Positions 17,125-25,228 of a stretch of DNA of 64,000 bases are shown piece after piece. The notes under the pieces were generated by a model. That model was not told the DNA's origin and made no database searches. It worked only from the letters and a program-made list of their open reading frames with translations. Made by a program: the position numbers and the translations under genes. Positions within the stretch are counted from its first letter, which is position 1. Each line of letters begins with the position of its first letter. Source of the stretch: CAYNHZ01 sp964397445 (GTDB lineage Bacteria; Bacteroidota; Bacteroidia; Bacteroidales; UBA932); contig CAYNHZ010000001.1 in assembly GCA_964397445.1 (NCBI GenBank), positions 496,001 through 560,000 on the forward strand, written 5' to 3'.

Positions 17125-19455
17125 TTAATCCTTAAATGGAATTGTTATCGTCAATTCCGGTCTTAGATTACTAATTTTGAGATTGTAATTGCCTCCGAAT
17201 GATTCAATAACGAGTTTGTTAATATTGTTTCTTACTAAATGTTCTCTGTTAGAAAATTGTTGTTTTGCAAGAGGTGTCCCAATAAATTCGATTATAATGT
17301 TTTGGTCAGGGCCGCCATACCCTAAATTGAACTCTATAGTTTCGGTTAATTGATATGATGGAGGAGATGTAAGTGCAGATACTAAACAATCTAATAGTCT
17401 GTTATAATCAACATTAACCATTTGAACATTCACCTTAGATGAGAATTTTATCTCTATTCTTGAGTCGTATTTAACCCTATCGATAGAGTCGTAACAGATA
17501 GAAACAATATCGTATTGAGAGATTTTCATCTCCATCTGTCCGGTTTCTAAGAATGAGAGATCCCTTATACTGTCTATCATAGGGATAATACTTTTAGCTT
17601 CGGTGATAATCTCTTTCTCCAAAATTGTCATCTCTTTTTTCTTTTCCCCATTGCTCAAGTATGTATTTATATCGTCAATAACCTTATTTATAGGTAAATA
17701 CACCTCATTTTTGAGGTTCTTAATGAGGGTGTCTTTAAGATTGTCTGCCGCTTTTGCTGTTTTTGCAGCTTTCTCGATGCTCTCTTGTCCCGATTTTAAC
17801 TTCTTATTGGTTCTGAGAAGCCATAAGGCAAAAGAGAGGGTTATTAAACATAAGAGTGAAATAAAACAAACTGAGATTATCTTGATTGTGTTTTCGTTTT
17901 TTGCGTGCTTTATCAAACCCTGTTCCCATCTGTAATTTTCACTTATAGTCACCCTTTGTCTTTCGATAAAGTCATTATTTAACGAATCGCTGGCTTTATA
18001 TATTAATTGATAATAATGTAATGCTTTGTCATAATCTCCAGATGACTCTAACGAGGTTGCTAAATCCTTCATTATACCCTGTTTGAGTAAAGGTTGGTTG
18101 TTGCCGAGTATGTTGATGGCATTTCTATAGTATTCAAAGCAGTTGTCATAATTATTTACAAGTCTGTAATATTTTGCCCAATTGAGATTATATACGACTG
18201 CCATACTTGCAGGTGCTTTATCCGAATAATATTTAGAGGCATTATCAAGATATGTTTTTGCAGAATTGTAATTACCCATAGATAGATAGATGCTCGAAAA
18301 CATATTATTTATATTGAGTATTGTGTTATTGGGATTTGATTTTGGGTTGTCTATGAAATATTTTTTTAGCAAAACCTCATACTTTTTAAGATGCTCTAAT
18401 GCTGAATTGAATTGCTTGATATTGAGATAAGTCTGATACAATCTTGAATGGATTCCGGAAGCATTGATGTCGTCTATACCCTCGATTTTAAGTGCATCTT
18501 CAAGTATTGCAATGGTAGACTCATTGTCCTTGAGAAAATAATATGAAGAGGCAATTGCTCTTGCTGAAGCAACCTTGCCGACAGGAGAGTTGTATTTTTC
18601 AGCCTCTTTAGACATCTTGAGAGCTTCGTTCCTCACAAATTCTATATTGCCATTTGATGCGTGAACATCAAGAATTGCAAGCCAAGTTCTGAAATAGATA
18701 TCGAAATTACCCCCTTTTTCCGAGTATTTCTTTAGTAATGAGAGATTTTCGTTGGCTTTATCAATATTTTTACCTCTGTAAAAAATAACGGAGTCACTTA
18801 AAGATTTTATTTTAGAGGTGATCAAACTATCTTCAGTTGTTTTTGTCTCTTGAGCTATTGCTGGAGACTGTATTGCTATCATCAATATGAAAATGAAAAG
18901 AGTTACCCCCTTTTTAAGAGTTTCTCCCCCTTTCTTCAGCTTCTCTTTATCCTTTTTCTCAATCGCATCTGAGATTGTATATAAAGACTCTCTGATATCA
19001 CGACTGATAGTGGAGAGCATTGCACTCTTCTCTGCCAAAGATTTTTCTGCCATCAATTTTGCCGCCTCTATCTCAATCTTTGATTGTGCAATGACTTTAT
19101 TTTTCTTCTTAAAATAAAAGACAAGTGCTAATGAAAGGAGTAAAATTAGAGAAAGAAAGAGTATAAAACGGGTAAGAATAATATTATCTTGCTTCTTATT
19201 TTGAAGGTATAGCTCGTCAATTTGATTTGTAGAACGGAGAGCTTTAACCTCCTTCATATAATAATCTCTGTATAATGTGTCTTGGATCAATATTGCCTTT
19301 TTAATATAATTACAAGCTTGAACCTTCTCCCCTTCCTGAAGGAAAAAGTTTGTACTGTCCAAATATTCCTTTATTTTAAGAGAGTCGGACGCATATCCGA
19401 CATTTCCTAAAGATAGGTAAAAGAGTATTGGAAGAAGAAATCGGAATAATTTCAT
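17125..19455 (-). CDS. TPR membrane protein with degenerate histidine-kinase module (apparent two-protein fusion)
   Basis: A 776-residue protein from the ATG at 19455. Residues 1-23 form a signal peptide, about 92-115 a membrane helix, and about 120-180 a coiled coil with a DHp-like helix pair. A second strongly hydrophobic stretch follows at about 183-202, ending in AIAQ like a signal-peptidase site, as if a second exported protein began here. Next come TPR-like helices (about 210-515), another membrane helix (about 525-548), a coiled coil and a histidine-kinase-like ATPase domain. The H-box His is replaced in both DHp-like segments (SRDIRES and KNEVYLP for the usual SHEIRTP), and the N box is not recognisable (NRLLDCL), so it is probably a pseudokinase. 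Role likely periplasmic sensing; ligand unknown. Confidence 0.7.
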   Translation of the reverse strand: MKLFRFLLPILFYLSLGNVGYASDSLKIKEYLDSTNFFLQEGEKVQACNYIKKAILIQDTLYRDYYMKEVKALRSTNQIDELYLQNKKQDNIILTRFILFLSLILLLSLALVFYFKKKNKVIAQSKIEIEAAKLMAEKSLAEKSAMLSTISRDIRESLYTISDAIEKKDKEKLKKGGETLKKGVTLFIFILMIAIQSPAIAQETKTTEDSLITSKIKSLSDSVIFYRGKNIDKANENLSLLKKYSEKGGNFDIYFRTWLAILDVHASNGNIEFVRNEALKMSKEAEKYNSPVGKVASARAIASSYYFLKDNESTIAILEDALKIEGIDDINASGIHSRLYQTYLNIKQFNSALEHLKKYEVLLKKYFIDNPKSNPNNTILNINNMFSSIYLSMGNYNSAKTYLDNASKYYSDKAPASMAVVYNLNWAKYYRLVNNYDNCFEYYRNAINILGNNQPLLKQGIMKDLATSLESSGDYDKALHYYQLIYKASDSLNNDFIERQRVTISENYRWEQGLIKHAKNENTIKIISVCFISLLCLITLSFALWLLRTNKKLKSGQESIEKAAKTAKAADNLKDTLIKNLKNEVYLPINKVIDDINTYLSNGEKKKEMTILEKEIITEAKSIIPMIDSIRDLSFLETGQMEMKISQYDIVSICYDSIDRVKYDSRIEIKFSSKVNVQMVNVDYNRLLDCLVSALTSPPSYQLTETIEFNLGYGGPDQNIIIEFIGTPLAKQQFSNREHLVRNNINKLVIESFGGNYNLKISNLRPELTITIPFKD

Positions 19456-19470
19456 TTGTTTTTGTTTTAG

Positions 19471-19478
19471 CAAAGATA
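19471..19478 (-). promoter_or_regulatory. -7 promoter box of the TPR/pseudokinase gene (TATCTTTG)
   Basis: Exact minus-strand match, 15 bases before the ATG at 19455. A TTG start seven codons upstream would fall inside this box, which is why the ATG is preferred. The resulting leader is only about 10 bases. Confidence 0.6.
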
Positions 19479-19603
19479 GTTAATGAATAAATAATTATTG
19501 CTATTATTTTGTAAAATCATTCGCTTATAGCATAGATAAGTAGGTTAATTAGGTCTCTTCTTTGATTTGTTATATCTTCGCACCTCATTTTAAAAACACT
19601 TTT

Positions 19604-21637
19604 ATGTACAAAAAAAACAAAAAAAGTGTTACCGTTTGTTTTAAGCGTTGGGCTCGGAAGAATTGGGCAGTTTTTGCCAGCTTCCATAGAGTAGTTAAGA
19701 TCGGGGTGTTGTCCGTAAGTATGTCAATACTCACCCTTCCGTTCCAGAATCTTCTGGCCCAAGCAGATACAACAGAAGTTGTACAGAAAACATACCTAAA
19801 GGAGGTATTAGTGGTAACACAGCGGGCAAATCCCACAAGAGGGGTTGTTTTGCCAACAGAGGTTTTCAGTAGAAATAAAATGGAGACTTCATCTTTACAA
19901 ACCATTGAAAATGCACTCAAAATCAATCCAGTTGTTGATTTACGCGAAAGAGGTGCTAAAGGGGTCCAAGCCGATATTTCTCTATATGGCGGGACAGCAG
20001 ATCAAACAATGGTAATGCTTAACGGAATAAATTTTACAGATGCCAGGACAGGTCATCAGAGCCATTCTCTCCCAATTGATATTGAGGGTGTCAATGGAAT
20101 CAATCTGATAGGAGGTGTTCCGGGCATCGGTGCTTTTACAGGGGCGATAAATATTATTACGTCACCTGTCAGACCAAATTATCTGAGGGGAGAGATAAGT
20201 GGAGGTCAATATGGCTATTTATATGGTAATATATCAGGAGCCATAACCCGAGAGAAGGTCAGTGCTATGATCATCGGATCTGTTAGAAGGGGGGATGGAT
20301 ATATTGCAAACACCGATTTTAATACAATAAATCTCTATGCAAGAGTGACTTATGACTCTGATGTAATAGGAATATTGGACTTCCAGTCGGGTTATCAACG
20401 TAAATTTTTCGGAGCAAATGGATTCTATTCTCTTGCCTATCCAAATCAGGCGGAGCATACCGAGACATATTTGACCTCTTTGAAATGGAAAAAACAATTT
20501 CTTAAAAAGTTCAGTATCGGTGCCGATGTCAGTTATAGGAGAAATACCGACAGGTTTGAGCTTTTTAGAGGTGCAGACAATGCACCATCTTGGTATAAAG
20601 ATCATAATTACCACCTTACAGACAATGTGGGTGTCGGGATAAATGGAAATTATGACTGGATAGGGGGGACAACAAGTATTGGGGCAGATTATACCTTTAA
20701 TCACATACTCAGCAATGTTTTGGGGGATAAAATCGAGACCCCTATCCCAATAAAAGGCGAGGTAAATAAATTTTACACAAATATAAAAGGAAGAAATATT
20801 GTAAATGGCTGGGTATCACATTCGTTACAGATAGAGAAATGGAATCTATCAGGTTCATTTAATTATGGATACAGCCCATATGGCAATGCGATAATGTGGA
20901 GTGGAGGGATAGGATATGATATCCTTCCTCCGTTAAATATTAATATAAATGCAGCTCATTCTGTGCGCCTCCCAACATTTACAGATCTCTATTATACTAC
21001 GAAAACACATACCGGGAATATCTCTTTATCTCCGGAAAAAGCGACAACTTATAGATTATCTTTGATTTATAATGGATCTCTTTATAAAGGGGCTCCATCT
21101 CAGTTTTTATCAAATCTCTCTATAAACCTATCCGGTTTTTTCAGACAGGGGAAAGATATTATTGATTGGGTGAAAAAATATGAGGAAGATAAGTGGGAGT
21201 CAATGCAGATAACATCATTAAACACATTCGGTGCAGAGGTTTCCATAGCCTATTCATTTAAAAAAGTGCTTAGAAACATCTCCGCATCGTATGGGTATAT
21301 TCATAACGATAAGAATAGTAATGGGTATATTTCAAAATATGCCTTAGATTACTTAAAAAATAAAGTATCATTAAGGACAAATATTCAAATATATAAAACA
21401 ATTTTTGCCGACATTTCCGGAACTTGGTTTGACCGTAATGGTAAATACCAGAATGCCACAGGTGAGGTGATATCTTATACCCCTTTCTGGTTGGTAGATG
21501 CACGATTGAGCTACCGATTAAAGTATTTTACATTCTTTGTAAATGTGAATAATGTTCTTAATGTCAAATACTTTGATTTCGGCGGATTGGTTCAGCCAGG
21601 CATTTGGGCAGACGGAGGGATAAGAATTGATTTATAA
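19604..21637 (+). CDS. BtuB-like TonB-dependent outer-membrane receptor with extended signal peptide
   Basis: A 677-residue receptor starting at the ATG at 19604. The N terminus is unusual: about 30 residues with a basic, aromatic stretch (CFKRWARKNWAVFASFH) precede the hydrophobic signal core, which ends at LLAQ near residue 53. Then come a TonB-box-like segment (TYLKEVLVV) and the plug domain (about 65-185), including VDLRERGAKGVQADISLYGG and the motif GVPGIGAFTGAINIIT typical of BtuB/siderophore receptors, followed by a 22-strand-type barrel. Substrate probably a cobalamin-like or iron-chelate ligand, by analogy only. No cobalamin riboswitch was found upstream. A weak -7 box, TATCTTCG (one mismatch), lies at 19573-19580. 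It stands alone and converges with the cyclophilin gene 8 bases away. Confidence 0.83.
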   Translation: MYKKNKKSVTVCFKRWARKNWAVFASFHRVVKIGVLSVSMSILTLPFQNLLAQADTTEVVQKTYLKEVLVVTQRANPTRGVVLPTEVFSRNKMETSSLQTIENALKINPVVDLRERGAKGVQADISLYGGTADQTMVMLNGINFTDARTGHQSHSLPIDIEGVNGINLIGGVPGIGAFTGAINIITSPVRPNYLRGEISGGQYGYLYGNISGAITREKVSAMIIGSVRRGDGYIANTDFNTINLYARVTYDSDVIGILDFQSGYQRKFFGANGFYSLAYPNQAEHTETYLTSLKWKKQFLKKFSIGADVSYRRNTDRFELFRGADNAPSWYKDHNYHLTDNVGVGINGNYDWIGGTTSIGADYTFNHILSNVLGDKIETPIPIKGEVNKFYTNIKGRNIVNGWVSHSLQIEKWNLSGSFNYGYSPYGNAIMWSGGIGYDILPPLNININAAHSVRLPTFTDLYYTTKTHTGNISLSPEKATTYRLSLIYNGSLYKGAPSQFLSNLSINLSGFFRQGKDIIDWVKKYEEDKWESMQITSLNTFGAEVSIAYSFKKVLRNISASYGYIHNDKNSNGYISKYALDYLKNKVSLRTNIQIYKTIFADISGTWFDRNGKYQNATGEVISYTPFWLVDARLSYRLKYFTFFVNVNNVLNVKYFDFGGLVQPGIWADGGIRIDL

Positions 21638-21645
21638 TTTCTCTC

Positions 21646-22332
21646 TTAAAGTACAGATGCTTTTATGATTTTGAGATCCTCTATAGGTCTGTCATTGATA
21701 TCAGTGGCAGACTTCTGGAGGATTTCTACAACTTCAAGACCGGAGATTACCTCCCCAAATACGGTGTATTGTCCGTCAAGATGTGGCGTGCCTCCAATGG
21801 TTTTATATGTTTTACGCATCTCTTCAGTAAGTTTTACCTTACCACCTGTTTGTTTGTCAATTCGCTCTTGCTGTTTATTGAGTGACTCATCATCAAATAT
21901 TTTTCCCCAAACAATATAGAATTGTGATGCGGAGGAACTTCTGTGTGGATTAACATCGTCCCCTTCTCTTGCAGCTGCAAGTACCCCTCTCTTATGGTAA
22001 ATTGTGGGGATTTTAAATTCGGATGGTATTGTATATGAAGGACCTCCCTCACCAAGGAGTATGCCTGGAGCTGCATTACGCGAATCCGGATCTCCGCTTT
22101 GGATCATAAAATCTTTAATTACTCTATGAAATAGTAGACCATCAAAATAGCCCTCTTTTACCAATTTAGTAAAATTATTGGTGTGCAACGGGGTCTCATC
22201 GTATAAAACGAGGGTTATGTCCCCTTTATTGGTCTCAAGGAGAATCTTTGTCCTTTTATCTTTATTGGAACAAATAAGAGATGTTGATATTAGAACAAAT
22301 AGGATAGATGTGGTGAGTAATCGTCTTTTCAT
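21646..22332 (-). CDS. exported cyclophilin-type peptidyl-prolyl isomerase
   Basis: A 228-residue cyclophilin with an N-terminal signal segment (about 1-20). A Cys at about 21 is preceded by Leu-Ile, not a canonical lipobox, so lipid attachment is uncertain. Core motifs are present: GDITLVLYDE, FDGLLFHRVIKDFMIQSGDPDS (FHRVI at about 69-73, the catalytic Arg included), GPSYTIPSEF and TVFGEVISGLEVV. An insertion of about 45 residues before the GTPHLDGQYTVFG strand is common in Bacteroidetes cyclophilins. It speeds proline isomerisation in the periplasm. Its ATG overlaps the marR stop (ATGA), so it is the last gene of the sulfur-transfer/marR operon. Confidence 0.92.
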   Translation of the reverse strand: MKRRLLTTSILFVLISTSLICSNKDKRTKILLETNKGDITLVLYDETPLHTNNFTKLVKEGYFDGLLFHRVIKDFMIQSGDPDSRNAAPGILLGEGGPSYTIPSEFKIPTIYHKRGVLAAAREGDDVNPHRSSSASQFYIVWGKIFDDESLNKQQERIDKQTGGKVKLTEEMRKTYKTIGGTPHLDGQYTVFGEVISGLEVVEILQKSATDINDRPIEDLKIIKASVL

Positions 22333-22682
22333 TGTATAGATATTTTGGGTTGTTTTATTTCTGTTTGCTTAATAAAATCGAGGGTGTTTTCCCCCTCTTT
22401 TGTGAGGGTAAAGTACATTTTACGTTTATCTTTATCCCCTAAGATCCGCATTACTAACCCCTTTTTCTCAGCAGAACTGATAATTTTAGAGGTGTTAGAG
22501 TGGGTCAATCCGAGATGTTCAGACAACTCTCCAGAAGAGCAGCTGGTGTATTTGCTGAGGGTACACAACATCATCCCCTCGTTAAGAGAGATATTATAAT
22601 ACTTCTGAAAATTATCTTCAAACAATAATATCTCTTTCCTAACATCCCGGATCTTGCATAAATATTCGGTGTTTTTAGACAT
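22329..22682 (-). CDS. MarR-family transcriptional regulator
   Basis: A 117-residue winged-helix protein from the ATG at 22682. The recognition region is SSGELSEHLGLTHSNTSKIISSAEKKG (helix-turn-helix at about 45-70) and the wing contains GDKDKRKMYFTLT (about 78-90). It is shorter than many MarR proteins (about 140). Three cysteines (LCKIRD, MLCTL, TSCSSG) could serve as a thiol sensor, which would suit the preceding sulfur-transfer gene, but this is inference. It starts 11 bases after the fusion oxidoreductase stops and overlaps the cyclophilin start by 4 bases. A candidate operator is the inverted repeat at 25181-25219. Confidence 0.88.
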   Translation of the reverse strand: MSKNTEYLCKIRDVRKEILLFEDNFQKYYNISLNEGMMLCTLSKYTSCSSGELSEHLGLTHSNTSKIISSAEKKGLVMRILGDKDKRKMYFTLTKEGENTLDFIKQTEIKQPKISIQ

Positions 22683-22693
22683 ATTATTAATTA

Positions 22694-25153
22694 TCAAATA
22701 AATAGATTGATATTTGCGTTGTCAGCCCTCTCCATATAGGTAGCGACTCCGCCTATAGTAACCTCATCCAACAACTCTTCACGGCTTACCCCCATAACAT
22801 CCATTGACATTTGGCAGGCTATAAATTCTACGCCGTTTTCAAGTGCTTGATTACGGAGAGATTCGAGAGAGTCTATCCCTTTTGTTTTCATAATATGCCT
22901 CATCATTTTACTACCTGCACCAAACATATTGAATTTTGACAACTTCAAGCGTAAAGAGTTAGAAGGGAGCATAATGCCGAACATTTTACCAAAGATATCC
23001 TTATTAATCCCCTTGGGCTTATTGCATTTCTTTATGACATTCAATCCCCAGAAGGTAAAAAATATTGTAACCTTCTGACCTGTTGCTGCAGCTCCGTTGG
23101 CAAGGACAAATGTTGCAAGTGCTTTATCCAAATCGTCACTGAACATAATCATTGTTTTACCCTTTCCATCGCAGGTAGTGAGTATTTTGCAGGCATTGGC
23201 CCCCCCTTTTTCGATCAGGGCAGTAAACTTCCCTTTATCGGAATGTTCCTCAACAAGATTGTTTCCGGTCGATCGGCACCAAGAGGCTATATCTCTTGCA
23301 AATCCAGGATCTGTTGATGTTATTTCAACCCTATCACCTACAGCAACTTCATCAATACTCTTTTTAACTCTCATTATAGGACCGGGACATTGAAGACCGC
23401 AAGCATCTACCTTTATAGTCCTTGCTTTGATATTCATATCGGAAACCTCCTCTTTAGGATCAATTCTGCTAATCTCGCAGGAGAGATCGTCCTCCTTGCA
23501 AGTTATCTTTGCCGTAGCATTGCTAAATGTTTTGTAACCACCCGATAAATTATAGACATCGTATCCGTTTGCTTGAAGTATCCTTGAAGCAACATATCCC
23601 CTAAGACCCACTGCACAAAAAATATAGACGGGTTTGTCGCTCGGAATCTCATCCAATCTTAACCTTATCTCGTCAACCGGAATATTTATAGAACCCTTGA
23701 TAGTTCCCATTTTGTTCTCTTCCATTGTCCTAACATCGATAAGAGTTATTTTACTCATATCCATATCCTTGACCTCTCTCCAATATACCATTTTTACCCT
23801 TTTTGAAATAATGTTCTCGGCGACATATCCTGCCATAGTGACTGGGTCTTTTGCTGAAGAGTAAGGGGGAGCGTAGGTGTGTTCGATGAGAGTAAGGTCA
23901 GAAATAGTTCCCCCTCTTTTAATCACCAAAGCTATCTGGTCTATTCGCTTGTCAACGCCGTCAAATCCCACACATTGAGCACCATATAACTTTCCATCTT
24001 TAGGATTGAAGGTAATCTTTATAGTGAGTGGGAATGAGTCGGGATAGTAGCCTGCGTGAGAGCTTGAATGTGTGGTGGAAGAGACATACTCCATCCCCTC
24101 TGCTTTTAGTTTTTTGGCAGGAAGACCTGTAGCAGCCACCGTCATATCGAATACTTTAGCTATTGATGTACCAATAGATCCTTCATACTCTGCAATATCT
24201 CCATAGACCATATTGTCTGCAACTATCCTCCCTTGACGATTTGCCGGTCCAGCTAAGTAATTTAACCAAGGTTTTCCGGTTATCGGATGGGGAAATTCGA
24301 TGGCATCTCCAACAGCATATATGTTATCATCGGAGGTTTTAAGGTGGTTATCCACTTTGATCCCCCCTGCCTGACCAATTTCGAGGTTAGCAGCTTTGGC
24401 CAAAGTCGTTTCAGGGCGGACACCGATGGAAAGGATAACAATATCTGTAGTAATTTCTCTACCGCTTTTAGTCCTTACTATCAGTTTGTTGTTGCTGTTT
24501 TTCTCAAATGACTCAACACTCTCACCAAGCATAAGATTTACCCCTTTTTGCATAAGATGTTGATGAACAATGGATGCCATAGAGAAATCTATAGGGGCCA
24601 TAACTTGATCCGCCATCTCGATAATGGAGACTTTTGCCCCTGCAATGTGAAGATTTTCAGCCATTTCAAGACCTATAAATCCTGCTCCTACAATGATGGC
24701 ACTCTTGATATTTTTACTTTTTATGTACCCTTTTATATTATCGGTGTCATTGACATTTCTCAATGTAAAAATCCCCTCATTATCAATCCCTTTAAGTGGT
24801 GGCCTTACGGGATTTGAACCAGGTGATAGCAAGAGCTTATCGTAAGATTCGGAATAACTCTCCCCTTTTGGGTTTTTGATTGTTACCTCTTTTTTACTCT
24901 TGTCAATCGCAATTACCTCACTCTCAACCCTTACATCAACATCAAATCTTTGACCGAAAGTTGCAGGTGTTTGGACAAAAAGTTTTTCCCTCTCTTTGAT
25001 TACTCCACCAATATAATACGGAAGTCCGCAATTGGCATAAGAGATATATTTGCCCCTCTCAATAAGGATAATCTCGGCGTTCTCGTCATTTCTGCGGATC
25101 CTTGCAGCTGCGGTTGCCCCACCGGCTACTCCCCCAATAATAATATGTTTCAT
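22694..25153 (-). CDS. CoA-disulfide reductase / rhodanese / TusA / DsrE fusion protein
   Basis: An 819-residue cytosolic fusion. First a flavoprotein disulfide reductase of the CoA-disulfide reductase/NADH oxidase class (about 1-445): FAD motif GGVAGGATAAARIRR, redox Cys in YANCGLPYYIGG (about 43), NAD motif IVGAGFIGLEMAENL and YAVGDAIE. Then a rhodanese domain (about 455-550) with active Cys in FCAVGLRG, a TusA-like domain (about 580-655) with CGLQCPGP, and a DsrE-like domain (about 665-819) with ACQMSMD. Together these could reduce a persulfide or CoA polysulfide and pass sulfur from rhodanese to TusA to DsrE in one chain. Same architecture is known in other anaerobes. First gene of an operon with marR and cyclophilin; strong promoter upstream. 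Confidence 0.9.
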   Translation of the reverse strand: MKHIIIGGVAGGATAAARIRRNDENAEIILIERGKYISYANCGLPYYIGGVIKEREKLFVQTPATFGQRFDVDVRVESEVIAIDKSKKEVTIKNPKGESYSESYDKLLLSPGSNPVRPPLKGIDNEGIFTLRNVNDTDNIKGYIKSKNIKSAIIVGAGFIGLEMAENLHIAGAKVSIIEMADQVMAPIDFSMASIVHQHLMQKGVNLMLGESVESFEKNSNNKLIVRTKSGREITTDIVILSIGVRPETTLAKAANLEIGQAGGIKVDNHLKTSDDNIYAVGDAIEFPHPITGKPWLNYLAGPANRQGRIVADNMVYGDIAEYEGSIGTSIAKVFDMTVAATGLPAKKLKAEGMEYVSSTTHSSSHAGYYPDSFPLTIKITFNPKDGKLYGAQCVGFDGVDKRIDQIALVIKRGGTISDLTLIEHTYAPPYSSAKDPVTMAGYVAENIISKRVKMVYWREVKDMDMSKITLIDVRTMEENKMGTIKGSINIPVDEIRLRLDEIPSDKPVYIFCAVGLRGYVASRILQANGYDVYNLSGGYKTFSNATAKITCKEDDLSCEISRIDPKEEVSDMNIKARTIKVDACGLQCPGPIMRVKKSIDEVAVGDRVEITSTDPGFARDIASWCRSTGNNLVEEHSDKGKFTALIEKGGANACKILTTCDGKGKTMIMFSDDLDKALATFVLANGAAATGQKVTIFFTFWGLNVIKKCNKPKGINKDIFGKMFGIMLPSNSLRLKLSKFNMFGAGSKMMRHIMKTKGIDSLESLRNQALENGVEFIACQMSMDVMGVSREELLDEVTIGGVATYMERADNANINLFI

Positions 25154-25170
25154 ATTTTTGTTTTATTTTA

Positions 25171-25201
25171 CAAAAATAGATATATTTTCCATAAAAACAA
25201 A
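25171..25201 (-). promoter_or_regulatory. full -33/-7 promoter of the fusion oxidoreductase operon
   Basis: On the minus strand -33 TTTG (25201-25198), a 19-base spacer and -7 TATTTTTG (25178-25171), the textbook Bacteroidetes spacing. ATG follows 17 bases after the -7 box. The spacer and the -33 box lie inside the inverted repeat described next. Confidence 0.75.
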
Positions 25202-25219
25202 TTTCCATTGGAAAATATA
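25181..25219. repeat. 11-bp perfect inverted repeat, candidate MarR operator
   Basis: Arms TATATTTTCCA (25181-25191) and TGGAAAATATA (25209-25219) are perfect complements separated by 17 bases. A third copy of the half-site makes the 13-bp palindrome TTTCCATTGGAAA (25202-25214), next to the -33 box. Binding here would block RNA polymerase. The MarR protein of the same operon is the obvious candidate binder. Confidence 0.6.
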
Positions 25220-25228
25220 ATTAAGAGA

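Noticed and set aside
19480..19603. Cobalamin riboswitch before the BtuB-like receptor
   Set aside because: The gap to the preceding gene is too short and lacks the B12-box and the long aptamer structure.
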